Assembly: GCA_017540085.1 (NCBI GenBank)
Contig: JAFYBQ010000001.1
Location: forward strand, 1-64,000
Direction: 5' to 3'
DNA: 64,000 nt
Source of the DNA: Synergistaceae bacterium
Lineage (GTDB): Bacteria > Synergistota > Synergistia > Synergistales > Aminobacteriaceae
The notes under the pieces are model-generated. The model searched no databases, had not been told where the DNA came from, and worked only from the letters and a program-made list of their open reading frames with translations. The position numbers were made by a program, and so were the translations under genes. Positions 31,611 through 40,554 of this stretch are shown in pieces. Position 1 is the first letter of the stretch, and each line of letters starts with the position of its first letter.

Positions 31611-33971
31611 TTGCGTAAAATTTTGTGGCTCGCGTGTGTCCTGTCATTGGCGGCAATCCCTGCACATGCGGAGCTGTCAGCATTGGAGCGCGGAAGCACG
31701 GCAGGACGAATCATCTACAGCGTTTCGGATAGTGCTTATCTCACTAAGGACGGAAGCGTGATAACGGAGGAAGCTATATCCGGCCTAAGCTCTGCGGATT
31801 ACGGCAAAACGGGACTCATTGCTGACGGAAATTCGCGGCTGATCCTGCGCTACAAGTCAGACACTCCCGGCGCTGTGGAGTTCAGCGTATCACCGGCTCT
31901 TTCAGGCGCAAGGCTTGAGACTCTCGCGTCAAGGCAGGAAATTACATCAGCGTTATCACTCGCAAGCACGTCAGACGGGTATCAGGCTTCAGCGGTGTTA
32001 ATCGCCCCGGAGACATGGCCGTCATCAATCACTTATCCCAGCGGAAATTTCACAGTAACAGCAACATTTACGCCTTCAAACGGAAGCGCAGCAACTGAGT
32101 CAATGACTCTCACTCTCAAAGCTCCGTCAGTCGTGCTGATTCACGGCGCGTTCGGGGACAATGAGAGGATGTTCGGCTATGCGACAGGCTCAAACACAGG
32201 TGTGTGGCGCAAGCTCGAAAACGCCGGACTCACTGTGGCAAGCTGGAATTATGACGGCACAAAGTCCCCGAAGGCTTTAATCTCAAGCAACACGAACGGA
32301 CTCGCGCAGATCATCTCAGACACTCTCAACAAACTTAACGCAGACGGATACGAAGCGACAAGAGTAGACCTCGTTACGCACAGCACAGGCGGATTGATGG
32401 CGCGTCAGTATCTCCGCAATGACACAGACACGGGCAACAAGACAGCTAACTCATACGGACTCGGAACAGTACGCAGAGTCGTAACAATAGCTTCTCCCAA
32501 TCTCGGAACGCCTATAGGGTCATACCTTGCGGGGAATTTTTCGAGTCTCCCGTCATCGTGGCAGAACTGGCAGGCTAAATCATGGTGGGAAGGCACCGGC
32601 TACAATCTCATAAAGGGACTCGCGCTGCGTAATTATGATGTTGACGAGGCAATGAAGGATTTCTCGTTAGGAAGCTCATATCTTGCGGGGCTTGGGTATC
32701 CCGGGATTCCGTTCCATTCGATTTACGGCAAAATAAAATCGGACGACGCGAAAATCAGCAAACTTTTTGACGACGTTGTAACAGGCAACATAAAGGGTCT
32801 CAGTGAAATTGACTGGCTTCCTGAACAGCTCGTCAGTCAGCTCACATCATCAAAACTTGCTCTCATAAGCGGCGTGCTCAAAAGCCTGTCAGATGATATA
32901 CGCTTCAAGGAATTACTCGGCGCGTTCTTCGGCGATGATGATTATGATCTCGTTGTTTCAGAGACAAGCGCAAAGGACAAATTCCCCGCGAACGCCGTAA
33001 CATCATTCACTGGAATCGGAACTCACAATCACGTAATGATTGCCCGGCAGGATGACGTAGGCGACAGAGTATTGGCACTCCTCAGAGGCGGCACGGACAA
33101 CTTCATGATTAACACGGCTTCGGCGGCTGAATATGACGCGGCATTTGATACTGTTGCGGACTCATTCGGCGAATATCTCAGGGCAAGCGCAGAAAATGAC
33201 TTGAGCGAATATATTGACTCAACTATGACTCTTGAGACTTCAGCCCCGAAAGATGAATACATGGGCGAGGACGACGGAACAGAACCGACGACTCAGAGCG
33301 TGAAACTTTCGGGCAAATCGGCCTCAGCATTCAGCGAAGATATTTATGTTGTTCTTGATGACGGTTACGGTGCGACAAAATTTTTCGTCATGAATCCGAC
33401 AAACAGAGGCTCATTTGACGTAGATATTTGGGCAGACAAAGAAACAAAGGGACTCTATCAGATATATTACTTCACCGTTCAGAATGGCAAGCTCAAAATT
33501 TCTCCGGTTCAGACAGTCGCATACGTTCCGAAATTCAGCAGCAGCGCAACGCCCGTAGTGTACTGGTCATCAGCAGAGAACATTTACGCCCATGAAGGCG
33601 AGGAAGTTTTTGCGGGACTTATGGTTAATGCTGAAGGAAAGAATTACGACATCTCCGCGACTGCTCTCGGTGTTGCGGCGTACATAGTATCAGACCCCAG
33701 CATAGCGGAAATCACAAGCTACGGACAAATTAAGGCACTAAAAGAAGGCACAACGAAAATCACGGCAACTGCTTACGGGCAGACAGCGAGCGTGAATTTC
33801 ATCGTGAAGTCCTCAGCGTCAGAAGAAGACACGACAAAGGATCTCACAGTTACGGGCGGAGGCGGAAGCGGAAATGTCATTGCAGGCTCAGGCACAAGCG
33901 GAGGATGCAATACGGGACTCGGAGCGTTAATCCTGCTGTCAGCAATTTCACTTTTCGCGAAAAAACGTTAA
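31611..33971 (+). CDS. Secreted lipase-like alpha/beta-hydrolase with Ig-like domain and Synergist-CTERM anchor
   Basis: This 786-aa protein has a signal peptide (LRKILWLACVLSLAAIPAHA). A beta-rich N-terminal region is followed by an alpha/beta-hydrolase core starting at VVLIHGAFGDNERMFGY (about residue 175), with the nucleophile elbow in LVTHSTGGLMARQY near 257 and ASPNLGTPIG near 300, as in lipases and PGAP1-like esterases. A second beta region includes a Big2-like module (SDPSIAEITSYGQIKAL). The tail GTSGGCNTGLGALILLSAI then FAKKR is the clearest Synergist-CTERM-type signal in the window. The start is TTG 31611 after AAGAAGGAA; a TATAAT is at 31572-31577. The substrate is unknown. Confidence 0.87.
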   Translation: MRKILWLACVLSLAAIPAHAELSALERGSTAGRIIYSVSDSAYLTKDGSVITEEAISGLSSADYGKTGLIADGNSRLILRYKSDTPGAVEFSVSPALSGARLETLASRQEITSALSLASTSDGYQASAVLIAPETWPSSITYPSGNFTVTATFTPSNGSAATESMTLTLKAPSVVLIHGAFGDNERMFGYATGSNTGVWRKLENAGLTVASWNYDGTKSPKALISSNTNGLAQIISDTLNKLNADGYEATRVDLVTHSTGGLMARQYLRNDTDTGNKTANSYGLGTVRRVVTIASPNLGTPIGSYLAGNFSSLPSSWQNWQAKSWWEGTGYNLIKGLALRNYDVDEAMKDFSLGSSYLAGLGYPGIPFHSIYGKIKSDDAKISKLFDDVVTGNIKGLSEIDWLPEQLVSQLTSSKLALISGVLKSLSDDIRFKELLGAFFGDDDYDLVVSETSAKDKFPANAVTSFTGIGTHNHVMIARQDDVGDRVLALLRGGTDNFMINTASAAEYDAAFDTVADSFGEYLRASAENDLSEYIDSTMTLETSAPKDEYMGEDDGTEPTTQSVKLSGKSASAFSEDIYVVLDDGYGATKFFVMNPTNRGSFDVDIWADKETKGLYQIYYFTVQNGKLKISPVQTVAYVPKFSSSATPVVYWSSAENIYAHEGEEVFAGLMVNAEGKNYDISATALGVAAYIVSDPSIAEITSYGQIKALKEGTTKITATAYGQTASVNFIVKSSASEEDTTKDLTVTGGGGSGNVIAGSGTSGGCNTGLGALILLSAISLFAKKR

Positions 33972-33992
33972 GCCACAAAAAACGCAACAAAA

Positions 33993-34031
33993 AATCCCGG
34001 AATCGATTTCGACTCCGGGATTTTCTTTCTT
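33993..34031 (+). terminator. Intrinsic terminator after the lipase-like gene
   Basis: A perfect 9-bp stem AATCCCGGA (33993-34001) with TCCGGGATT (34014-34022) is followed by TTCTTTCTT. Confidence 0.8.
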
Positions 34032-34042
34032 CCGTAACAATT

Positions 34043-34327
34043 TTAGACCCCGCACCCGCCTCCGCAGCTCGCACAGCTTCCCGAACAGCCGCCGCCGAAT
34101 CGCCACGAATTAATCACAGGCACAAATATATCAAGTATCGCCTGAACATCGTCAGAAACCCCGTCAGTTTCCTCCAGCAACAAATTTTCCATGACCGTCT
34201 CTTTCGTGTCGTACCCGTCAAGAATCGCCTGCACTATGTCCCGGAGATATACGCTTTTTGCCAGGCACACAGGGGTGTCAGCAGGAGCGCGGCTCCAGTC
34301 TACACGCTCTGAAATAATTTCCTCCAT
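34043..34327 (-). CDS. Small Cys-rich-tail protein, unknown function
   Basis: This 94-aa protein starts at ATG 34327, which has GGAGG seven bases upstream; an upstream in-frame start is less likely. Residues about 15-75 form a predicted helical domain (VCLAKSVYLRDIVQAILDGY, then DDVQAILDIFVPVINSW). The C-terminus is GGGCSGSCASCGGGC, four Cys spaced 4, 3 and 4 residues apart. Such a tail could bind a metal or be a modification site, and its Gly/Cys composition recalls ribosomally made peptide precursors, but no maturation enzyme gene is adjacent. I do not recognise the family. Confidence 0.7.
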   Translation of the reverse strand: MEEIISERVDWSRAPADTPVCLAKSVYLRDIVQAILDGYDTKETVMENLLLEETDGVSDDVQAILDIFVPVINSWRFGGGCSGSCASCGGGCGV

Positions 34328-34340
34328 TATTCCGCCTCCG

Positions 34341-34380
34341 TAAAATAAAGCCCGCAAGACCCGTGATTGAGTCCTGCGGG
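34341..34380 (-). terminator. Intrinsic terminator downstream of icd
   Basis: CCCGCAAGAC (34351-34360) and GTCCTGCGGG (34371-34380) pair over nine of ten positions. On the minus strand the stem is followed by CTTTATTTTA. Confidence 0.7.
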
Positions 34381-34412
34381 ATTAATGTCAATTATACAGC
34401 GTGAATCAAGCC

Positions 34413-35612
34413 TTACAGTTTCGCCGCGATTGCCTGAATGAACTGCTTGCTGTCAACTACCTGCGGAACGACTCCCTCGCAGAGGCCGGACAAGTCTTTT
34501 GTCATGACTCCGCCCTCGATTGTCGAGATTGTAGCCTTTTCGAGTTTGTCGGCAAAGAGTACAAGCTCTCCGTTGTTGTCAAGCTCTCCGCGTTTCCTGA
34601 GTGCGCCGCTCCACGCGAAAATTGTCGCAACGGGGTTCGTTGATGTCATTTTGCCCTCGTCGCGGTATCTGTAGTAGTGTTTCGTTACAGTGCCGTGCGC
34701 CGCCTCGTACTCGAAATTCCCATCAGGCGAAACAAGTACGCTCGTCATCATCGCCAATGACCCGAAAGCCGTTGAAACCATGTCGGACATTACATCGCCG
34801 TCATAGTTCTTGCACGCCCATATGAAGCCGCCCTCGCTCCTCATGACTCTTGCTACTGCGTCATCAATCAGCGTGTAGAAGTATGTGATTCCTGCCTTGC
34901 GGAATTTCTCGGCGTATTCCTTCTCGAAAATGTCCTGGAAAATCAGCTTGAATGTCTGATCGTACTGCTTTGAGATTGTGTCCTTTGAGGAGAACCAGAG
35001 ATCCTGCTTTGTCGAGAGCGCATACTCAAAGCACGAACGTGCGAATGACATTATTGACGTGTCTTTGTTGTACATTGCCTGCAAAACGCCGGGGCACTCG
35101 TAATCGTACACTGTCTCGCGGAACTGTGCGCCGTTTTTGCCAGTGAAAAGCAATTCAGCTTTGCCCGGTTCCGGGACTCTGTACTCTGTTCCCCTGTAGA
35201 CATCGCCATACGCATGACGGGCTATCGTGATGGGCTTCTTCCAGTTTTTGACGACGGGCTTAATGCAGCTCGTGAGGATGGGAGCGCGGAACACTGTGCC
35301 GTCAAGCACCGCACGTATTGTGCCGTTGGGCGACTTCCACATCTCGTGGAGGTTGTATTCTTCAACGCGCTGTTTGTTCGGGGTAATTGTCGCACACTTG
35401 ACTCCGACATGGTGCTTCTTGATTGCCTCAGCGGCTGCCCATGTTACTTTGTCGCCGGTCTTGTCTCTCTCAGGCAGTCCCAGATCGTAATATTCCATGT
35501 TCAAGTCAACGAACGGCAGAAGGAGGTCATCTTTGATTATCTGCCACAGTACGCGGGTCATTTCGTCGCCGTCCATCTCTACGATGGGATTTGCCATTTT
35601 GATTTTTGCCAT
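34413..35612 (-). CDS. icd: NADP-dependent isocitrate dehydrogenase (eukaryote-like subfamily)
   Basis: This 399-aa enzyme oxidatively decarboxylates isocitrate to 2-oxoglutarate. The start KMANPIVEMDGDEMTRVLW, substrate-binding WKSPNGTIRAVLDGTVFRAP near residue 92 and metal/NADP region LIDDAVARVMRSEGGFIWACK near 250, with AAHGTVTKHY near 308, match the homodimeric NADP enzyme group shared with eukaryotes rather than E. coli-type Icd. It lies downstream of the aconitase-family gene on the same strand, separated by a GC-rich repeat block, so the pair can supply 2-oxoglutarate for glutamate synthesis. Confidence 0.95.
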   Translation of the reverse strand: MAKIKMANPIVEMDGDEMTRVLWQIIKDDLLLPFVDLNMEYYDLGLPERDKTGDKVTWAAAEAIKKHHVGVKCATITPNKQRVEEYNLHEMWKSPNGTIRAVLDGTVFRAPILTSCIKPVVKNWKKPITIARHAYGDVYRGTEYRVPEPGKAELLFTGKNGAQFRETVYDYECPGVLQAMYNKDTSIMSFARSCFEYALSTKQDLWFSSKDTISKQYDQTFKLIFQDIFEKEYAEKFRKAGITYFYTLIDDAVARVMRSEGGFIWACKNYDGDVMSDMVSTAFGSLAMMTSVLVSPDGNFEYEAAHGTVTKHYYRYRDEGKMTSTNPVATIFAWSGALRKRGELDNNGELVLFADKLEKATISTIEGGVMTKDLSGLCEGVVPQVVDSKQFIQAIAAKL

Positions 35613-35663
35613 TGTTGAAATCGAATCTCCCTTCAGAAATTATTGCTGTGTTGCGTTATTATG

Positions 35664-35852
35664 TTCTCGCCTTATGCAGGGTTGCGCCCACTGCCCTCGC
35701 CTTTCGCAGGGTTGCGACCCCTCCCTGCCCTCCCCTTGCGCAGGGTGGCGACCCCTCCCTGCCCTCCCCTTACGCAGGGGAGGCAAGAACACGGGCGAGT
35801 CTCTCGTCCCCCCTGCAAAGGGGGTAGCCCTGCCAAGGGGGGAAACAGGGGG
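35664..35852. repeat. GC-rich intergenic repeat cluster between aconitase-family gene and icd
   Basis: Short direct repeats with a 34-bp period are visible (35713-35746 and 35747-35780 differ at only a few positions; a 30-bp partial unit precedes them). From 35747 the sequence matches the reverse complement of the 86-bp element at 14008-14190, including the palindrome CCCCTTACGCAGGGG, but with an internal segment missing. The block lies between two co-oriented genes and may affect read-through from the aconitase-family gene into icd. Confidence 0.8.
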
Positions 35853-35859
35853 GTGTGTC

Positions 35860-38133
35860 TTATTTCTTTCTGTTGCGGTTGAAGTTGATGAGACATCCGG
35901 CCTTTACGATCGTTCTTTCGTTGTCGGTCATCGGCTGAATGTAAAGCTCCGCTTCTGTTACCTTGCCGCCTTTGATGATGTATGCTTTGATGCTTTCGAG
36001 CTTGTTGTCATCGAGAGCCTTGCGGATTCCGGGAACGTAGACATAATCGCCGACCTCGAAATCAGGCTGCCCCTTCAGGTGGAACGGAATCATTCCCCAG
36101 TTCATGCAGTTGGAGCGGTAACGCTTTGTGGCGTATTCCTGCGTGATGTTGGCGAGCGCACCCAATACCCTCTGGCATGAGGCTGCCTGCTCACGCGCTG
36201 AACCGTCGCCGGGCTTGTTGGCGTAAATCGTTGAGCCGAACTCGATTGTCATCGGGTCTGCGTTCTCTTGGCCGGGTATCGTCTTGATTGCCGCGTAAAC
36301 TTCTGCCATGTCGCCGTGAGCCGGGCTGACTCCCTTCAGTCGCTCATACTCGATTTTCTGTACTGCCTTTGCTTTTCTGACATATTCAGGGTCTCTGCGT
36401 GAGAGCGTGAACTCAGCAAGGCCGAGCGGGTTCGACCTGAATGATGATGTCTCGCCTGACGGTATAAGCTCGTCCGTTGTCGTAACCTCGTCAAGAATCT
36501 TTGACACAACGCGCAGAAGGATATTGTCGGCTAATTCTTCCTGCTCCGGCCAGTCTTTGATGTTCGGCCCGAAACGAATCGGCGACTCAAGATTGGCTTT
36601 CCCGAATCCCCAGTAGACGCGGGACTTGTACGCCTTGTCGTCATAGTGGTACGCGGGAATGTCGCCCCAGCAGTCGAGATCCTCGGCTGAGGTGAGTTTT
36701 CCGCCGTTGGCCGCTGTTGCCGCGATTGAACGTGCGTCCATGAGTGCAACTGCTGACATTTGACCGTTTCCGGGCTTTGAGCCTTCGCGGTTCGGGAAGT
36801 TTCTCGTTGTGTGGCGGATTGAGAGTGCATTGTTTGCGGGAGTGTCTCCTGCTCCGAAGCAAGGCCCGCAGAAAGCTGTACGGATGATTGCGCCTGCGTC
36901 CATGAGGTCAGCAAGGAAGCCTTTGCGGTCAAGGTCAACAAATACGGGCTGTGATGACGGGTAAACGCTCAAATAGAACTCATCAAATCCGCATGTCTTG
37001 CCCTTCAGAGCGTGGGCGGCCTCGACAACGTTGGTGTAGTTTCCTCCCGCACAGCCTCCGATTACACCCTGCTGAACGTATAATTTTCCGTCCGGCGTAA
37101 TCTTGTCCATAAGCGTGAAATGCGCCCTGCCTCCGGCGACTTTCTCGGCTCTCTTCTCTGTGTCGGCGAGGATGTCCTTCATGTTCGCGTAAAATTCTGC
37201 GATTGTGTAGGCGTTTGACGGGTGGAAAGGAAGTGCGATCATCGGCTTTATTGATGAGAGGTCAATTTCCACGCAGCCGTCATAGTACGCGACATCGGCA
37301 GGGTTAAGCTCCTTGTAGTCTCCCTCGCGGCCATGTTCGGCGAGAAACGCTTTCGTGTCGTCGTCAGTCTTCCACACGGACGAAAGGCACGTTGTCTCAG
37401 TCGTCATTACGTCAACGCCGTTGCGGTAATCTGTCGTCATTGTGGCAACGCCGGGGCCGACAAATTCCATGACCTTGTTCTTTACGTAGCCCTTCTCAAA
37501 CACTGCTTTGACGATTGCCAGCGCTATATCATGCGGGCCGACATAGGGAGCGGGCTTGCCCTTCATGTAGATTGCGACGACTCCGGGGTAGGCGACATCA
37601 TATGTATCCTGCAAAAGCTGTTTGACGAGTTCGCCGCCGCCCTCGCCGATTGCCATTGTGCCTAACGCGCCGTAGCGTGTGTGAGAGTCTGAGCCGAGAA
37701 TCATTTTCCCGCACCCCGCGAACATCTCGCGCATGAACTGATGAATGACTGCGATATGCGGAGGGACATAGATTCCGCCGTACTTCTTCGCCGCGCTGAG
37801 GCCGAAATAGTGATCGTCATCGTTGATTGTTCCGCCGACAGCGCACAGCGAGTTGTGGCAGTTAGTCATGACATAGGGAAGCGGGAATTTCGTCATCCCT
37901 GAAGCGCGAGCCGTCTGAATGATTCCGACAAACGTAATATCATGGCTGGCCATCGAGTCGAACTTAATCCGCAGGTGTTCCATGTCGCCGGATGTGTTGT
38001 GCGACTTCATTATTCCGTAAGCGATTGTGCCTTTCTTGGCCTCGGCCTTGTTGTATTTGTTCGCGGCCTGGCTCTCAGGCAAAATCTTTTCGCCGTTGAT
38101 GAGGTAAACGCCTTCATCGTAAAGTTTGATCAT
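35860..38133 (-). CDS. Aconitase-family hydratase (YbhJ-like)
   Basis: This 757-aa member of the aconitase superfamily carries [4Fe-4S] ligand Cys residues in [13 protein letters not shown] and in [12 protein letters not shown]. The swivel domain lies at the C-terminus ([13 protein letters not shown]). Length and the N-terminal pattern ([20 protein letters not shown]) resemble the YbhJ-type hydratases rather than AcnA or AcnB. Next to an isocitrate dehydrogenase it most plausibly converts citrate to isocitrate, but the paralogous family includes enzymes of unknown substrate. The start is ATG 38133 with a GAGGGGG site upstream; a minus-strand TATAAT-type box is near 38253-38258. Confidence 0.87.
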   Translation of the reverse strand: MIKLYDEGVYLINGEKILPESQAANKYNKAEAKKGTIAYGIMKSHNTSGDMEHLRIKFDSMASHDITFVGIIQTARASGMTKFPLPYVMTNCHNSLCAVGGTINDDDHYFGLSAAKKYGGIYVPPHIAVIHQFMREMFAGCGKMILGSDSHTRYGALGTMAIGEGGGELVKQLLQDTYDVAYPGVVAIYMKGKPAPYVGPHDIALAIVKAVFEKGYVKNKVMEFVGPGVATMTTDYRNGVDVMTTETTCLSSVWKTDDDTKAFLAEHGREGDYKELNPADVAYYDGCVEIDLSSIKPMIALPFHPSNAYTIAEFYANMKDILADTEKRAEKVAGGRAHFTLMDKITPDGKLYVQQGVIGGCAGGNYTNVVEAAHALKGKTCGFDEFYLSVYPSSQPVFVDLDRKGFLADLMDAGAIIRTAFCGPCFGAGDTPANNALSIRHTTRNFPNREGSKPGNGQMSAVALMDARSIAATAANGGKLTSAEDLDCWGDIPAYHYDDKAYKSRVYWGFGKANLESPIRFGPNIKDWPEQEELADNILLRVVSKILDEVTTTDELIPSGETSSFRSNPLGLAEFTLSRRDPEYVRKAKAVQKIEYERLKGVSPAHGDMAEVYAAIKTIPGQENADPMTIEFGSTIYANKPGDGSAREQAASCQRVLGALANITQEYATKRYRSNCMNWGMIPFHLKGQPDFEVGDYVYVPGIRKALDDNKLESIKAYIIKGGKVTEAELYIQPMTDNERTIVKAGCLINFNRNRKK

Positions 38134-38334
38134 CTTGTGAGATTACCCCCTCTTGAGATTTTCAGGGCAAGCATAAATGTATCAATATACAAGATGTACT
38201 TGATGTTACGCCTGCGAAATTATTTTGTGAGTTAGTGAATTTTTGTACACAAATTATAACACGGAGGCCGGAATAAAAATCTCCGTATGATTAATGATGA
38301 TTGGGCGGAAAATTTTTGTACCCCGCACAAGATT

Positions 38335-38363
38335 TTGACATGATGACAAAAAAATGATAATTT
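38335..38363 (+). promoter_or_regulatory. Sigma-70-type promoter for the partner-switching locus
   Basis: A consensus TTGACA at 38335-38340 is followed 17 bases later by TAATTT (38358-38363), overlapping a GATAAT alternative at 38356. The strong AGGAGG Shine-Dalgarno and ATG 38409 follow. The sequence from 38134 to 38334 shows no gene. Confidence 0.6.
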
Positions 38364-38408
38364 CTCCAGCGAATAATAATCCCGATTTTAACAGGAGGAA
38401 AAATTCAT

Positions 38409-38705
38409 ATGGAACTCACGAAAGAAGCAAAGGGTTCAGCCCTTAACATCGCGCTTGACGGGAGACTCGACACGACCACAGCCCCGCAGCTTGAAGCGGA
38501 AATCTCCGGCGGCCTCGAAGGAATCACAGACCTGACAATCGACATGGCCAAGCTCGTCTACGTGTCATCAGCAGGACTCCGCGTTCTGCTCAAAGCTCAG
38601 AAGATCATGAACAAGCAGGGAAAAATGACCGTCAAGAACGCCAGCCAGGAGATAAAAGAAATCTTCGAGGTAACCGGCTTTGACGAACTCCTCAACATCG
38701 AGTAA
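38409..38705 (+). CDS. STAS-domain anti-sigma factor antagonist (RsbV/SpoIIAA-like)
   Basis: This 98-aa single STAS domain has the phosphorylatable Ser in KLVYVSSAGLRVLLKAQK at about residue 57 and the typical end IFEVTGFDELLNIE. In partner switching, the unphosphorylated form binds an RsbW-type kinase and frees its target; SpoIIE-type phosphatases restore it. All three partner types are encoded within 7 kb downstream (phosphatases at 41432 and 43455, kinase at 45068). It is the first gene of the run and has its own promoter at 38335. Confidence 0.95.
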   Translation: MELTKEAKGSALNIALDGRLDTTTAPQLEAEISGGLEGITDLTIDMAKLVYVSSAGLRVLLKAQKIMNKQGKMTVKNASQEIKEIFEVTGFDELLNIE

Positions 38706-38707
38706 GA

Positions 38708-39637
38708 ATGCTTGACTTCCAGCCGATAGCACCCGGCTTAAAGTTGCTGGCGGATTCCTATACGTTCAAATACGGCGGGGGATCCTGCCAGCATTCTTTT
38801 GTGTCATCATGGACGCTCAGACACAAATACGGGGACTCATTCTGCGAGCATGAAGGCTATCTCTACACTCTGCGCGCTAAACTCTGCACGGAAAATGAGA
38901 GGATATATCTTTTCCCTTACGGCCCGCGTGAAAGCGATGAGGCAATGAGGCACGTTATACAGAATGTTATTGATGACGCTCACAGCCATAACGCACGGGC
39001 GAAATTCCAGACTCTAACGCAAAGCGCAAGGGACATAATCACGAGGCTTTTTCCCGGAAGATTCACGCAGGAATACAGCCGCGACTGGTCGGAATATATC
39101 TACGACTCTCAGAGCATCGCTACATATTCGGGCGCAAAGATGGCCTACAAGCGCAGGGACTTCCAGAGATTCGGGCGTGATTACGCAGGAAGAGTCGAAA
39201 CTGTCATGATGACTCCCGCGAATATCCCGGCGGTTCGTGATTTCCAGGCTCAATGGCTGAAGGCTAAAATTGACGGCAGCAATGACCCTGCGGAAAAAGC
39301 TCAGGTTTCAGGCGAGGACGTTGGGATTCAAGTTGCGTTTGATGACTGGTCTATGCTGGGTTTGACGGGAATCGTGATTCTCATTGACGGTGATGTGAAG
39401 GGATATGCTTACGGCGCAAAGCTCTCTGATGATTACATTGACGAGATAAACGAGAACTGCGACCACAGAATACCGAATATTTACCCGTTCGCAAAGCATG
39501 AATTTTCGCGTCTCTGCTGCAATGGGATAAAGTATATCAACTTTGAGGAGGATACAGGCTCTGAGACTCTGAGGTCAGCAAAGAATCACTACAAGCCCGC
39601 ATTCCTTATTGACAAATATATTCTCTGCGAAAAATGA
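38708..39637 (+). CDS. DUF2156 protein (phosphatidylglycerol lysyltransferase C-terminal-like)
   Basis: This 309-aa soluble protein fits DUF2156, a double GNAT-fold family related to the catalytic part of MprF aminoacyl-lipid synthases and to FemX-type aminoacyltransferases. Visible blocks include FVSSWTLRHKYGDSFCEHEGYLYTL near the start and GYAYGAKLSDDYIDEINENC, FAKHEFSRLCC and NFEEDTGSETLRSAKNHYKPA near the C-terminus. Stand-alone family members lack the MprF membrane flippase. It starts two bases after the STAS gene and overlaps the next gene by four. This tight coupling suggests that the stress pathway controls or uses this transferase. The acyl donor is unknown. Confidence 0.82.
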   Translation: MLDFQPIAPGLKLLADSYTFKYGGGSCQHSFVSSWTLRHKYGDSFCEHEGYLYTLRAKLCTENERIYLFPYGPRESDEAMRHVIQNVIDDAHSHNARAKFQTLTQSARDIITRLFPGRFTQEYSRDWSEYIYDSQSIATYSGAKMAYKRRDFQRFGRDYAGRVETVMMTPANIPAVRDFQAQWLKAKIDGSNDPAEKAQVSGEDVGIQVAFDDWSMLGLTGIVILIDGDVKGYAYGAKLSDDYIDEINENCDHRIPNIYPFAKHEFSRLCCNGIKYINFEEDTGSETLRSAKNHYKPAFLIDKYILCEK

Positions 39638-40554
39638 ACAGATTAGAAGCAAATATTTCATTATTTTTCATAACGTTTTTTGCGTCAGTGCAGTATGTAT
39701 TTCTGATATGGATTCCTGATTCCGTTCCTCATTTTGCGTTTTTGTGCATAACGAATCTTATCGGATTCATAATGTCGCTGGCTTTCTTTGTCGGTGAATT
39801 GTTCCGTCTTGACACTCAGCAGGTTAAGAACAGCATGATACTTTCAGCACAGTTAATAGCCTTCAATCTTTTCCTGCTTATGGGCGTATCGGGACTCGGT
39901 GCTTCACTGACGAACGCAGTACTGTCAACGAATTTCATTTTCATTGCGGTGATAATGTTCTTTGAGTACAAACAGATTCCCGACAAGGGGACATTTTTCG
40001 GAGTATCAGCGGTGTTCATCGGGCTTATGCTCATGAGCGAGGCGGGAATATCGGACTTCATGAACAAAAGCGTGATTTACCTCACAGCCTCAAATGTCGC
40101 GTTTGCTTTCTACATTGTGAGCGTTGGCAGGTACTCTTCATCCTCTAACCCGTCAATTATCGCAATGGGCCAGATGTTTTTCTGCTTTGTCTTCAGCCTC
40201 ATATTGTGGATTGCTGAAGTGATTTTGAGGGGAGTACCTTTCACGCTTCCTTTGAACCCGGAATTTTGGGGCAGCGTGTTTTACATCAGCTTCTTCATAC
40301 GCGGTATTTACGGAATCATTCAGGTATACGCGCAAAGATACATTTCACCGCTGAACACGTCATTGATATTCTCAACGGAGATCATTATGACAATGGCAGT
40401 TTCTCCGATATTATCGGAATTTCTCGGAACTCCGCCGGAAGTCATAACAGTGCCGAAAATCATCGGTGGCGTTGCTATTGTTCTCGGCATATTGATGACT
40501 GAGCCGAAATTTTTCGGTGCGTTAAGGAGGTTATTGCGTTGCGGGAAAAATTGA
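39634..40554 (+). CDS. EamA/DMT-superfamily permease in the partner-switching locus
   Basis: This 306-aa protein has about ten predicted helices; each half begins with a characteristic amphipathic pair (ANISLFFITFFASVQYVFLI and YLTASNVAFAFYIVSVG), and the C-terminal half ends with GGVAIVLGILM. The substrate is unknown. The ATGA overlap with the DUF2156 gene suggests joint function. One possibility is that it supplies or removes the metabolite handled by the DUF2156 protein; that is inference. It overlaps the next gene by 16 bases. Confidence 0.83.
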   Translation: MNRLEANISLFFITFFASVQYVFLIWIPDSVPHFAFLCITNLIGFIMSLAFFVGELFRLDTQQVKNSMILSAQLIAFNLFLLMGVSGLGASLTNAVLSTNFIFIAVIMFFEYKQIPDKGTFFGVSAVFIGLMLMSEAGISDFMNKSVIYLTASNVAFAFYIVSVGRYSSSSNPSIIAMGQMFFCFVFSLILWIAEVILRGVPFTLPLNPEFWGSVFYISFFIRGIYGIIQVYAQRYISPLNTSLIFSTEIIMTMAVSPILSEFLGTPPEVITVPKIIGGVAIVLGILMTEPKFFGALRRLLRCGKN

